From Nymphalis io (Eukaryota > Arthropoda > Insecta > Lepidoptera > Nymphalidae), in assembly GCF_905147045.1 (NCBI RefSeq), contig NC_065897.1, positions 6,525,001-6,589,000 of the forward strand: a stretch of 64,000 bases of DNA, in the 5' to 3' direction. Below are positions 45,116 through 57,924 of this stretch, piece by piece. The notes under the pieces are model-generated. The model was not told where the DNA came from. It did not search any database and saw only the letters and a program-made list of their open reading frames with translations. Each line of letters begins with the position of its first letter. Positions within the stretch are counted from its first letter, which is position 1. The translations under genes were made by a program, and so were the position numbers.

Positions 45116-45769
45116 GTTTACCGCTTAATATTGTAACTGTTTACGTGACCTATATTTCAAAGGAGTTATCAAATTGTTGACTGACGCATTTGAGGATGTA
45201 AACATTATTAATAAAATACATCTTTCAAATGAATGTTATTTATAATTTAACTGTTATCTGTAATTGTTTTGAATAATCTTTTTTTTTTAATTAAGTAGTG
45301 ACATATACACAAAAAGCATAAGGCTTGATTGTATATAAATGCTAGCACAAAATCACAACTGATGAGAAAATTAAGACTTAGAAAGGAAAAACAGTTTCTT
45401 AGTATGAAAAGGCTTTTAAGACTTATCGAATTGCTTAAGTTACTGCGTTCTCGGAGTTATGTCTCTTTATTATAAAGAATGTAATTGAATTTTTTCTACA
45501 CTTTTTTGAGTTAATTCTGTTCAATGCATCCGGTGCTTCCATCTCCTGCACCTAATATCAAGATTACGCAATGTTTATATATAAACATCACTTTACCTCT
45601 AATATTTAATCGCATTTACCTACTAATTTACACTAATGTAGATCTAATTTACATCATTCCATTCGTTTCAACAAATTGAATTGTTATAAAAATGTATCCT
45701 TTCAACACGTTATGCTTCATTCAGGATGTGTTTTAAATTTATATTTAATAGCGACTCAAAGCACAGACT
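45116..45769. other. AT-rich spacer, no gene seen
   Basis: Nothing recognised. Confidence 0.5.
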
Positions 45770-46690
45770 GATTTGATCCGACAGCAGCGCGGCAGAGGAA
45801 CGATTGCGGCGCGGGAGGGGATCGGCCGGAGGAGTGGAGTACGCCGAGACGGTTAGTCTGCTTGATAAAGAAGGATTTTATCCGCTCGATTTAGCATGAA
45901 ATTGGAACACAAAGTGAATAAAGCCACAAGATTGTAAACATTATAAGGTTCCTTTTTTTATTGCGAGCTTCGGCTTATTTACAGTTTTTTTTTCTTTTTA
46001 TTGGTCGCTAGTGCCCACATCCACATCAAAACCCCTATTTATTACCTTGTTAACTGTTGTTAACGAACTCGTCTCTCGTTGCCAATTCGGCGTTTGCGAT
46101 GCGGTTAATTGAAAATTTATCGCTTTTTCCCTACAATGCCAAATTGATTTGAGAGTTAAACGATCAGTAAAGTGTAATTCGTAAATGAACATTCGGTAAG
46201 GAATGTAAAAAGGAAAACTCTTGAGAATCTATTTTAGACAGAATTTTAAAAGCTCGTAAATGGAGGCGAGTGTAAATCACGAGTGCCGCTCGTTCCCACG
46301 CGGCGTTGCGTCGCTTCTACCAGAATGAATGACTCACTGAACTCGAAGCTCCATTTCCACAAGTCATAGTGCAATTAATAATATACGGCATCCTGTCGAA
46401 TTATCTCTCGTCGTGGCAGGGGTCCGGGCGGCTTTAATTTACCACAATGGAAGATGGTTCTGAGAAGCGTTGGCTGGCGAGGCGGGCCGATTCTTCGACG
46501 AAAACAAACAGAAAATAATTATCATAAAGATGAAGAGCGGCCGCTCGAGCCTCGCCGCTGCTAATGGGAGCCCACCTGGCAGCATGCGCCCCGCGCCCCT
46601 TCTACATACTACACGCTCACACATTCCATGTCGTACCACATGCTACACAACCATCCAGTCATCTCATCTCCTCCATGGAATAAAGGCGTG
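45770..46690. promoter_or_regulatory. Cluster of GC islands, candidate control region
   Basis: GC-rich blocks at 45780-45860 (CAGCAGCGCGGCAGAGGAAC, GCGGGAGGGGATCGGCCGG), 46260-46340 (CCGCTCGTTCCCACGCGGCG, with a TTCCCACG Su(H)-type match) and 46410-46600 are separated by AT-rich DNA. Frames crossing 46439-46691 on both strands lack domains. Inferred regulatory region. Confidence 0.25.
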
Positions 46691-48234
46691 ATTGATTTTT
46701 GATACAAGACTTATTAATGGCCTTAATAAATGTGATTGTAGTAATCTACAATGACATCTATTGTGAGCTGTATGACAATATTTTTAATCTTCATATACGT
46801 ATAAAAATAATTGGTTTGTAGTGTTTCAATATTTGCAATTTACTGTTCATATCCGTTATTAAATTGACTTGAATACAGCTATATATTTTTCTTTAATTAG
46901 ATCTACGCGTCATTCATGTAAGACATGGAGATTAGCTAAAACGCAATATTATATTCATTCATTAACTGACTTCAAAACAAGAAAGAGGTTATATGTTCGC
47001 CGACAACCGATTTCCATGATTTAAACTGCGTGATATTTATTGAGCTTAGAATCGATACAGTAGTCACTTAGAACAATGTTTCTTACATTATCGCACTCTC
47101 GATGAATTTAAACTTTTTTGTACCTACATTTGCATGGGTTTGACTGCCACTTACAATCTTTTATCGTTATTATTTCATATATAATGAAATATGAAGGCAC
47201 GTCATATAAATTATAATCATATTCTGTGTTATGAAATGAACTTGTTTATATTGCTAACAAAAGATAAGTACCTTGTTCATATTTTAGACTTCATGCATAT
47301 CAGACTACAGGCTTTAGTTTTGAAGTAGGTTTATGAAATATTTCAATAAAAACCCATTTAAGTTTCTTTTTATTTACTTTTATGTACACTTTCTGTTGTT
47401 TTTAGTTTTCAAGTAGAGTCGATTTTCGTTTTTAATTATTATTAAAATGGAATTTGTTTTGTTATTATTTTACTAATTCGAATAATGTGCTCGATCCATT
47501 ATAAACGAAATTTTGTCTAAAGTAGGTAATGCAATAATCTCGGACTTAATATACGTAAATCATTTATCCTGTTATAATATCTTAATGAATTATTATTAAA
47601 TTAATTGGTATTGTAATGGTAAAATTGGTCAAATGGTAATCGTAATTTTAATTCATGGATTGGTATTTTCACTTTTGTTAACGCTATACTTTAACTATCA
47701 ATAATTTTTGAATGTCATTTTACATTCTACATGTAAATTTTACCGAGAAGAATCGACAAGAAAGCCCGTAGTTACTGTATTTCATCAAACAGATACATAT
47801 AATAATGCTAGACAATTTAATTTATGTCTTATGGTTCACGTCTTTAAGCTAAGATGATTGATGCAGAAGAATGAGCATGACACAGTAGATAAAATACATA
47901 TTTTTGTTCTGAAAGGGTTCAAATTTGGGCAAGAACAAAATTGATAAAGAAAAAATTTAAGATATTATAATTGATATCCCATTAAAAATAGTGAATTCAT
48001 AGAGTCTGCCTCGACACGTAATACTTGTGATAAAATGGGTTTTAATGAAATATTATTATGTGTATATGAGAATCCTATGTTAATAGAATAAGGAATTGAG
48101 TTGATTAAGCTAACTTTAAAATATAACTTTTTACCACTTAAATTATAAAAAGACTACAACACTAACAATAGGCATAACAGTAAGAAATTAGTAATTTATG
48201 GTAAAATGATTATGAGTAGTTGTAATTAACTGGA
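46691..48234. other. AT-rich intergenic DNA, no gene seen
   Basis: Nothing recognised on either strand. Confidence 0.55.
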
Positions 48235-48352
48235 AATGCGATGGTGAGCCTGCTTTTAAGTCACTAAGCCGCATTAGAGTAGCTTGTTGGAATAGTCTCT
48301 AAACCTTCACTTTTGGGGAGAGGACGTTTGCCCAGCTGTGAGTCATTAACAA
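48235..48352 (+). repeat. SINE-A copy, 3' part
   Basis: CCGCATTAGAGTAGCTTGTT, GGAATAGTCTCTAAACC, TTGGGGAGAGGACGTTTGCC and CAGCTGTGAGTCATTAAC match the SINE-A 3' part (family form 'cgcattggagcagcgtggtggaat...gcccagcagtgggac'). Confidence 0.6.
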
Positions 48353-51300
48353 GCTCTTTTTAATCATGCAAGTGTAATAAAGAGACTAATATAATCTTTA
48401 TAATATATTATTAAAGATATTCTTTATTCTATTATTATAAATATAATTAAACATATTCACTAGTTTTAATTTCCAATCAACATATAAAATTATTAAACGC
48501 AATGGGCGATTGTGATATTATAATGCATTTAAAAAGTAAGTTATACCACAAAATTAAATGTAACGTATGTGTTCATAAAAAAATTTCTAAGCTCGTACCT
48601 GTTTCTCTTAAGTCATTAATCATTACTGTGATTTTGATAAAATTGCCTTTGAACTTAAAAGTGGGATTAGCAGTCTTAACTAAATCAAAACATTGTATAA
48701 GCTTTACAAATAATGAAATTATTTTTCAAGTAAAACTACTAACTTATTTACAAAACAACAATGAATGGAAGAAAATATATTCAATTTCAAGTTATCGAAA
48801 GTGGTCGCTACTTTATCTTAAGAATGTTAAACCAGGGATAATTTTTACGGTACTTTTTTTAACAAAACAATTTCCATTGTATTTGCATTAAACATAAGAG
48901 GCGTAGGACTGTTATATTTTTTGTTTTATGAAAAACGCCGATGATAACATTTAATAGCAATATTGCTATTTTTCAGTATAAGGTAAATTTACCTACATTA
49001 AGGTCGTTTAATATAAGAAAAAATAAAGCCAAATCATATTCTAAAACATATTATCCCAGTAGCAACAGAAGATAAATTAAAAGCGTTATATTTTAAAAAA
49101 ATCTTGTAAATTAATAACAAAAAAGTAATGTAAGGGAATATTAATGACAAAATAAATATTTGAAAAAAAAAAACAGTTTTTGAAGCATAAGGAAAACACG
49201 ATATGTACTTGAATTTATAAATAAACTTTAATGTTTAAACAACGACTGATAAGTTGCTATAAATAAAATATAACACACATAAACAAATATTTTAGGAATA
49301 GTTATATGACTACGAAAATATTCTAATTATCATCATGTTAAAAAGGGTCTCACTTAAATGATAAGTCTATATTGTCAACAGTTTGACACTGCGACCGCTA
49401 TCGACCTGTGAAAGGCAGAGATAAAATACTTTACGGAATTCCTTGAGGGACTAGTCGGTATACTGTTTTTCTTATTATTTTTTTCGGCATCAACGTTTCA
49501 GAACTGTTTTTGCAGAAATTCCACCTCATATCGGTCGGGTGGTCCATTAAAACTGGAACAATGGCCCACTCAGTTTCTATTACCAATTTTATCTGTATTT
49601 AACGCAGCTTATGTGAATTCTGTCGGTGTTTTTTATAAGTGGAGCTAACGATGTGTAGCCATTAGCATGATAAGGTTTTCTGTAGGTCAGGGTTATTCTA
49701 AATTGTATTGTCTTCATTCTAACGGTTTCAACTTCTTGTCAATAATCTTCCTTTAAAAAAAATGAGCTTTGACGGGATCATAATTAAATTACAAGAATAT
49801 AATTAAATATAACGGATAACACTTTTGAAATACCCGAATATTATATATATTCTATTATTATATTATATATATAATAACAATTTATATATTATATAACTTA
49901 TTAATAGATACATTTGAGTAAAAATAGTTCAATAAATATAATATATATAAATATAGCATATATTTAAATTACTCACATAAAAATATCTAAAAGATGTACT
50001 ATATAAAAAAATGGTATTTTTGTTGAATTAATTATAGACAATTTTTCTTACTGTTAATGTAACTATTATTATTACAAATTCCTAGCAATTATGTTTAGTT
50101 TTATTTAAAAACCGTAGTCCTACGATTTATATACGATATATTTAGATGAGTAAATAAACTATTTTTGTATGATATTGTGCTTACAAGCACTATTCTATCA
50201 ACTATTATGATTGCCACGTATAGGTACGTAAATACGTATAATCGAATAAATATTAAGATTACAAAGATATTCTCTTAAAATAAAGGAATGCGTAAAAGAA
50301 ATAATTATTGCTTTATTGTAAGAATTTTATCAATTATGTTAGTCCAAAGCCACGGGAGGCAACCCCAGCAGGTTGCCTGCCCGACTAGCGTGGAAATAGC
50401 TTCTCTTTGTGGGTCGAATGGGATACATTTACTTAAGTTTATTAACGAGCGAGTTGTTTTCTGTAGGAATAACATAATTACTTCAATTCAATAACACAAT
50501 TTTTAAGCGATTCAATGAAATATTAACTGTAACTGTGAGAATGTAAATATTACTTAATAACAAAAAAAAGATAACAGAAATAGACAACTTAAGCCTAGGA
50601 GGACTAGTTTTTTTACTAAAATAAACTTTACTAAAATATTAGAAAGAGAGGGAGAGACAAAACAGAAACAACAATTTTTTTATTAATATTTATCATTAAA
50701 TTTGATATAATATAGACATTTTTTTATCAGATATACATATTTTAATAGGGACTGCTATTTATGTTTGTTTATATTCTACATCTTGCAAGTAAAACATTCC
50801 TTCTAATGTTTACATACATCACACCTCCTACTCTCAAAGCGTCTTAAAACAATGCAGTGACGAATTGATGCAATGTCGAATAAACTTGTAAATGTTTATT
50901 TACTTTTCATTGAGAATTATTTAATCTTACATCGTGCAAAACGAAAAACAGCACGCCGCAATGTTTGTAAACGAATAAGAAATGACGGCCATGAGCCTTG
51001 AGAAGTGCAGCTAACATGTTCCATCCTAACCTATTTACTACTATAACACAAGGTAAATTAAACTTTCATCACAACACGATATAATTAAACTTCAAAAGTA
51101 AATTTTATTTTATTTCTTCTTAAATATAGTACATAAATCATCTTTATAGCATAAGTAGTAAGGTTCAATTTAGAATCATTTATCGATATGTAGATCTGGA
51201 AACTTCGGTATTGGGCATCCAATTTGTTTACCGATAAATCACGCTCATTGTTTGAATAAATTTCTATTTCGAAGCATTACCGTGAAACATTTGCCACGGG

Positions 51301-52254
51301 ATTCGCGTTAAACACTGTTTCACCGTAAACGTGGGAAGTGCCAGCTTAATGCGCACTTAAGAACAGATTTTGTGTAATAACAATTTTCATCATAATATAA
51401 TATTGTTAGAATTGTTTCTTAATCTAAACATAAAGGAAGTCAAACAACTAAATATCTCTACACAGTTAGTTTACACACGTAACAGTTTATTACTTATTTA
51501 AAAAAATTAAAGTTTTTATTTTTTTTACAATATTTTTTTAGTATAAGCAATTATTAAATTGCTTTATATTGTTATTCATTGCTCTTTTTTTTCAATATAA
51601 GTATTTTATTATGATAAAAAGATCCTTCTAATATGCAGAAATAATACTAAAATATTAAAATTTTAATCCATTATGAAAAGAGCACGCAACATGGCCCTAA
51701 CTAAGCAATATATATACAATATTTCTTTTTCTGTCTGATATAGGTAGATAAGTAACAGCAACCATATTTATTAATTTCTTATTACATAATAATGTTAATG
51801 TAATTGCAACTTTACGATTTCTGTAAATAAAAATTTTTCTACAGAACAGACAGAAATCTAGTCTAGTAAGTAGGCAATGACTTTCAGAGATACCAATTAC
51901 ACCTTATTTGAAAAAATGCTATGGAATAAAAAGGCGGTGTTTCCGATGTTTAAAACATCGCTTGGCATGACATTGATTATATTAAAATACCCCTACTAAT
52001 CCAATTGACATGAAAGTCTCACGTTAAAGCTTTAGAACAGGCCGTTTCCTCTTATGTTTTGTATCAAGAAAATAATCTAACAAATAGAATCATCGTTTTA
52101 TGCTTATTTGAACATACTTAGGTACTGTCCCTTTTACCGCCGCAGCAATGTCTGGATTTTGCATAAGTCTCAAAGAGTTTTTAGTACCTGATATTGTATT
52201 CTGATTTCCGAGCGATTCTATGACGCAAAAGGTTTATATTTAAATTGACTGGCA
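48353..52254. other. AT-rich intergenic DNA, no gene seen
   Basis: About 3.9 kb of AT-rich sequence. The 129-codon frame at 48502-48891 is rich in Lys, Ile and Leu with no domain and looks fortuitous. Distinct items are a GC-rich stem-loop at 50353-50383 and CGATGTTTAAAACATCG, a near-palindrome at 51946-51962. Confidence 0.5.
50353..50383. repeat. GC-rich stem-loop
   Basis: AGGCAACC (50357-50364) pairs exactly with GGTTGCCT (50371-50378) around the loop CCAGCA. The stem extends outward past one bulged base as CGGG/CCCG. It is notable for sitting in AT-rich DNA. Confidence 0.6.
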
Positions 52255-52496
52255 AATGAAATGCCTGGTGGTATGATATAATGATAAGGACATTAGCGCT
52301 GAAGATTGACTAACCAATCCTTAGAACGCCAATGCGCCATCATACTTGGGAACTAAGATGTTATGTCGCTTATGCCTGCAGTTAGACTGATGAATTCACA
52401 CTTTAAATCGGAAGTCGGAAGTCGGAAGACAAAAATACTAAGTATTGCTGCTTGACGGTAGAATATACGATGAGTGGGTGAATGGTATTGAGACCG
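52255..52496 (+). repeat. Repeat C copy, diverged
   Basis: CGCCAATGCGCCATCATACT, GGGAACTAAGATGTTATGTC, GCCTGCAGTTAGACTGATGA, then GACGGTAGAATATACGATGA and GTGGGTGAATGGTA, in repeat C order. A local triplication of TCGGAAG lies at 52406-52430. Confidence 0.65.
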
Positions 52497-53059
52497 GCAT
52501 GCAAATTTGTAGGGGACAAACAATTAAAATATGACTTACTACTACGTAAAATATAATACCTACTTGTATAGATTATGTCGGTATTTATGTCGGATTATGT
52601 TGGTTAAAAATATAAATATAGTTACAGTACTAACACCAATTCGCGCGACTAATTGACGCTTCTTGCAGGTAACCGGGGTAACTCACAAAATACTATTAAC
52701 ATTAAACTAAAAGTTACTAAGATTTATAAGAAAACCCCATTTTATGAAATATCTTTAAAATACTTACATTCCAATGTATAACATTATGTAACAGGATTAC
52801 TGTTACTATACAAATGGTTTTCTCTTTTAAGTCTTATTAACTGTTAGTTTACTGTCATTAGTGGGTTAGAACATTAGTGCACAATACGGTCCGAATACAA
52901 ATTTATAAGGTAAAATTTGCTTATGTTTTCAGTTTCACACAACAACTTCTCATTCGATTGATATGGAACTTTCATATTATTGTAATTTATAGTTTGTGGA
53001 CAGACATAGGTATAGTCTATGTCTTATGTTATTTTGGTAATATGTTGCATATTTTTTGA
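52497..53059. other. AT-rich spacer, no gene seen
   Basis: Nothing recognised. Confidence 0.5.
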
Positions 53060-54636
53060 GATATAGCAGACTACCGGTCGTTGACCAAGGCGAAATTAGG
53101 GCGGCTCTAGAACAGCTTAAAAACAACAAAGCTCCGGGAGATGACGGAATCACAACAGAGTTGCTTAAGGCAGGCGGGACTCCGGTCCTGAAAGAGCTAG
53201 CAAGCCTCTTTAATTCCGTCATCCAACATGGCAAGACCCCGGAAACGTGGAGCGGGAGTGAGGTGGTACTGTTTTTCAAGAAAGGTGATAAATCCCTCTT
53301 GAAAAACTACAGACCAATCTCCCTCCTGAGTCACGTGTATAAGCTGTTCTCAAGAGTCGTCACGAACCGTCTCGCCAGACGACTTGACGAGTTCCAGCCC
53401 CCAGAGCAAGCCGGCTTTCGATCAGGCTACAGCACAGTGGACCACATCCATATTGTTCGGCAGATTGTACAGAAGACCGAAGAGTACAATCAGCCGCTGT
53501 GTATGGCATTTGTGGACTACGAGAAAACCTTTGACTCCATCGAAACTATTGCAGTTTGGCAGTGCTCGACTCATTGCAGAGATGTCATATCGATTGGAGA
53601 TATATCGAGGTACTGAGATGTCTGTACAACGCCGCTACAATGACTGTCCACATCCAGGACTGTAAGACGAAGGCGATCCAACTGCGCAGAGGGGTGAGAC
53701 AGGGGGATGTAATATCCCCGAAACTGTTCACCAACGCGTTGGAATACGTTTTGAAGACGCTGGATTGGACTGGGTATGGAATCAATGTAAACGGCGAGTA
53801 CATCTCACACTTTCGATTTGCCGACGATATCGTCATCATAGCAGAGTCGCTGGAACAACTCACCGAAATGCTGCGTAGCCTAGGCGAGTCTTCCCGGTGT
53901 GTCGGTCTCGGTATAAACTTGGACAAGACCAAGGTCATGTTCAATAGGCATGTAGTGCCGGGACCGATATACATCGAGGGGAAACCTCTCGAAGTTGTTA
54001 GTGAATATACCTACCTAGGACAGATAATACAAGTCGGTAGGAACAACTTCGAGAAGGAAGCTGATCGAAGAATTCGCTTGGGATGGGCAGCATTTGGCAA
54101 CCTTCGTCAAGTCCTCAAGTCGTCTATACCGCAATGTTTGAAGACGAAACTCTTCAACCAATGCGTCTTACCTGCCGTGACATACGGTGCCGAAACCTGG
54201 ACACTAACTGCGGGACTAGTCCACAAATTCAAAGTCGCTCAGCGTGCTATGAAGCGAGCTATGCTCGGAGTATCTTTGAAGGATAAGATCAGAAATGAGA
54301 TTATCCGGAAAAGAACCGGAGTCACCGACATAGCTTGCAAAATTAGCAGTAGTAGCTGAAAGCAGTAGCAGCAGTAGTAGCTGAAGTGGCAGTGGGCTGG
54401 TCACGTATGTCGTAGGACCGATGGCCGTTGGAGCAGACGAGTCCTAGAGTGGAGACCGCGAATCGGCAAGCGCAGCGTAGGGCGCCCTCCAGCCAGGTGG
54501 ACCGACGACCTTGAGAAGGTGGCGGGCACCAACTGGATGCAGAAGGCGGAGGACAGGGAGCTTTGGCGCACCTTGGGAGAGGCCTATGTTCAGCAGTGGA
54601 CAACGATTGGCTGTTGATTGATTGATTGATTGATAG
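53060..54636 (+). mobile_element. 5'-truncated RTE-like LINE, near-complete reverse transcriptase
   Basis: Starts abruptly before the RT fingers and runs to a TGAT-repeat tail (54612-54632). The first frame (to 53616) encodes LKNNKAPGDDGITTELLKAG, then NYRPISLL, EQAGFRSGYSTVDH and AFVDYEKTFDS. After a frameshift near 53550, caused by about 8 extra bases, the second frame (to 54359) gives RRGVRQGDVISPKLF, FRFADDIVIIAE (FADD active site), YLGQ and AVTYGAETW. A run of AGC/AGT triplets with stops at 54344-54388 interrupts the tail. The expected end (WAGHxxRxDGRW, then AYVQQWTTIGC) is still readable to 54617. The endonuclease half is missing, so it cannot move by itself. An RTE clade is favoured by the tail and C-terminal motifs. 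Confidence 0.88.
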
Positions 54637-55507
54637 CAGAATACGTTGACGCAATCAGAGAAAAAAAATGTCGGCCAAAGTGATTTCGAAGCCAACGGGC
54701 AACGCTATCAAAACTATAACAGATAACAAAAACTTTATATAAGGGATTTGTAGGTCACCAAAATGTCTACACAAAAGCCGGTAACGTTTCCTTAAAAAAA
54801 CGTACGACTCTAGACAATTTACATTAAGCCACCAACGGAACCAACAAACTAAACCAAATATAATATTCCGACTTTCATTGTTATTATCATTAATATTATT
54901 AGGTCATTAATTAATGTATGTGAATGTGTAAAATGTATTATATATTATATTATTAGTGTATTTTTTATTTTTATTTGAAATTATCTCTCAAACTGAGATA
55001 CAACAAAAAATTTAGGGGTTCTTAATCGATATTTAGGGGTATTTTAAATTGGTCCTAGGGGGAATATTCTGTAGGAGTTAGCATCACTGCGTTTGGATGC
55101 CTTGGATGGATGGTTAGCGGTAGTGTGTACCGGACAGGCAAGCTGTGCACGCAAATATGGCTGACGTGGACGTTGAAGTTGTGTTGGCTATTACATTTGG
55201 CTTGACATGTTTTTATTTAAAACATAAATAAAATGAGTGAAACAGTCATGGTTGAAACGCGGTCGCACCCGTTTGGTGCGAGGTCTTGAACGACACTGAA
55301 TATTATACAAGCGCCAAAGTGTAAATAAGTTGCAAGCTTCTTTTGATCTGCGTTCAAAAACCGACACTCGCCCGGATCGGCATTTAAAAGATGAAATGGC
55401 GACAATTTGTTACTCATCACTTATCAACTGCTAGATCGATACTGTTGTAGAATATGTCCTTTCTGAATTATATAAATTAAAAAGATATTAATAACCAAAT
55501 ATGTTGA
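54637..55507. other. Intergenic DNA, no gene seen
   Basis: Moderately complex patches at 55100-55200 and 55240-55400 (GAAACGCGGTCGCACCCGTT) do not match a family I know; the 67-codon minus frame at 55217-55420 has no recognisable domain. Confidence 0.45.
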
Positions 55508-55602
55508 TAAATCCGCGTTGGAGCAGCGTGGTGGAATTAGCTCCTAACCTTCTCAACCGTGAGGGTTTAGCCCAGCAGTAGGCAAAGGCCATTTACAGAA
55601 TG
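55508..55602 (+). repeat. SINE-A copy, 3' end
   Basis: CCGCGTTGGAGCAGCGTGGT, GGAATTAGCTCCTAACCTTC, then TTTAGCCCAGCAGTAGGC and CATTTACAG. This is the best-preserved copy of the SINE-A 3' end in the window and lies just 3' of mRpL46. Confidence 0.75.
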
Positions 55603-55882
55603 TTTCTTTACTTTTTTTTTCTAAATAGTGCTAGGGCAGGATAATTATTTTTCTGATATTACACCTAACCAAAAGGTCCTATCGTAAATGCGTCTTGAAG
55701 GTTAGGGGATATCAATTAAAAATAATAAAATTCAATTCACACTGAGGTCTCTCTTCTTCCCTATGTAATGACTTGTATACTTTTTAATGATTATGTAAAT
55801 ACTACTTTTTTGCTTGGATAAAAAAGATGTGTTTGTTGACTAATATTTATTTTAAATTTTATTTCTAATTATTCGAATTAAA
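55603..55882 (-). terminator. mRpL46 3' flank with poly(A) signals
   Basis: On the minus strand, AATAAA occurs at 55858-55863 and 55846-55851, about 20-35 nt past the stop codon, which implies a very short 3'UTR. The rest of the interval holds nothing recognisable. Confidence 0.6.
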
Positions 55883-57924
55883 CTAAAATGTTTCTTCGAT
55901 CAGGAAACTTTGGACACACTTATTGTACTTTTCTGGTAACATTTCAGTCAATTCTTTTCTTGTTAACCAATTGGGTTTTGACTTCTTATCGATTTCACCG
56001 GATTGATAATTTGCATAGTAGAAAAACACCTGAAAATAGAGATTCAATGTATAAACATCAAAACAATATGAACTAAATCTTTGAAACATAGATTACAAAA
56101 ATAAAAGAAAATTGCAAATAGGATTCTAACACTAATTTTTAAATATAATTAAAGTATCTTACCTTGGCACCAATTTTGCCATTTACTTCTGAAGGATATT
56201 TATATTTATAGTAACCGCTAGGAGCATTTGATAAAAATTTTACTTTTATATCAGAACCACAGTTTTCTAAAAGCGTTCGTTCAGCTGTCTGAAAAAAAAA
56301 TTGTTGTGTCATATATTATATATATATATATATGTATATATGTATATGTATATATATATATATTATCAACAAAATTTTATATATATCTCTCTACCTTACA
56401 CTTTTTTGTATATACATAAAAAGTTTTAATATGTATCATGCAGTTTTCATCTTCGAGCTATTTGAAAGTAATTAAAATAAGTGTATAATTAGATTTGACA
56501 TATAGGTTTTTAAAAACACCATGATCTAATAATCTACCTGTCTTAAAGTCTCTCCTTCTGTCCATACTCCGTGAGGTAGAATAGTTTTGATATCATTTCC
56601 TAATTTAACTTGAGTGACAAGCACCAGATGCCTTTGAAGAAATCTATTGTGAGTACTTCTATCACCTTTTTTATCTGCTTCTGTAAAAATAATTAAAAAA
56701 ATAAATAAAGTTTATGACTCTTTGTCTAAAGTCTATCCCTATCACAGGAGAAGTAAAGAGAAATAAACAACATTAGAATTAAACTACCACAATATCATTG
56801 ATCAAGAACTTAAATAATATTTTTGATTTGCAAAAAATTGGCATTTTTAATGTCAGAAAAGATGTTTTCAGGATTCAAGAAGGAAAATTAAAGCAATAAT
56901 AACAAAATAACATCATGCATACTATTTATTTAGCAAAGTTATTAGCGAATCAAATGGAATATGTCAATTTAAGGTTTGTTTATATGGACTCATTTTCAGT
57001 TTCATAATAGTAAGTATTGATTAGTATTCATCAATTTTCTCATTGTGACCATTACATATATTATGGTAGACTCTTGGCACTCTTGAATGCTCTCTATTAT
57101 ATATATTATTATTAATCAGAATCTTATATCAGCCGAGCCATGTATACCAACAACCCGCATTAGAACAGCATTCTGTAATAAACTCCAAAACTTCTCCTCA
57201 AAAAAGGACAGGAGGCCTTAGGAGGCGCAGCAGTGAGACATTCACAGGCTGTTACTCTTATATCAACACATATTCATATTAACAATAAACTAAAATAATA
57301 ACATAACAAGGAAATTCAGAATAAAAAAAGGAAACATCATTACAAGATAATGAGATTGATTAAATGAAACACAAAAACAAAGTGAATTATATGAAGACTG
57401 GTGAAGATTTATCAATACCTGTCTCAATATCACCAAATTTGAAACTATCAAATTCTTCTTTGGATGCATCTTCAAAATCCTGAGCTGTTATTTTACTGAC
57501 AATATCCATATCAACATCAGCTGATTCATTTTTAAGCAGTTCTGCTTGAACTCTGAAATTGTGTTTTTGTGAAATTTCTTTTATTTAATCTTAAAATATT
57601 ATTAATATTTTTATTAACTTACTTATCATTCTCTTTTCTAAGTTCGTGGTTAGATTTGAGACTTTTTTCAATTTCAAGTGTCCCCAGCATATTTTTGAAC
57701 TTCTTTTGAATATCATTAAGTGGTGGGGTAACTACTGGGAGCCTTTCGACACATACTCCAGTTACTAAATCCCATGATGACTTATCTGCGAAGAACATTC
57801 AGGTATATTTTGATATTAATTTTTTAGCTTCTACACATAAAATATATAAATTACCTCGAATCAATATCCTATGACTTAAACTGATTTCCGAAAAAATCAA
57901 TTTTCTTAAAAACATTTTTATCAT
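55883..57924 (-). CDS. mRpL46: Mitochondrial ribosomal protein L46 (mL46)
   Basis: Structural protein of the mitochondrial large ribosomal subunit, 260 residues from six exons: 57924-57855, 57785-57623, 57552-57419, 56680-56538, 56288-56163 and 56029-55883. All introns are GT-AG, 69 to 738 bases, and all phases join without a stop (783 nt in total). Exon 1 supplies a basic, Ser/Leu-rich start (MIKMFLRKLIFS) suited to mitochondrial import. Residues 25-80 carry the family signature SSWDLVTGVCVERLPVVTPP, with EKSLKSNHELRKENDK. The C-terminal half is the Nudix-like fold of mL46: RHLVLVTQV, LPHGVWTEGETLRQTAERTL, FLSNAPSGYYKYKYP, KVFFYYANY and the WLTRKEL..MLPEKY ending. The methionine at 57924 is chosen; Met4 is an alternative. 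Head-to-head with RpL9. Identity is firm; expression start is not visible. Confidence 0.93.
56313..56363. repeat. (TA)n microsatellite in mRpL46 intron
   Basis: TA/TG/TA dinucleotide run inside the intron between exons 4 and 5. A plus-strand frame crossing it is an artefact. Confidence 0.85.
57145..57258 (+). repeat. SINE-A copy within mRpL46 intron 3
   Basis: CAACAACCCGCATTAGAACA, AACTCCAAAACTTCTCCTCA, GGACAGGAGGCCTTAGGAGG, then GCAGTGAGACATTCACAGGC. It is the 3' part of SINE-A, inserted antisense to the gene in the 738-base intron, and accounts for part of that intron's unusual length. Confidence 0.7.

Noticed and set aside
48502..48891. 129-codon plus-strand open frame
   Set aside because: Rich in Lys, Ile and Leu as expected from AT-rich DNA; no domain, no splice or promoter context.
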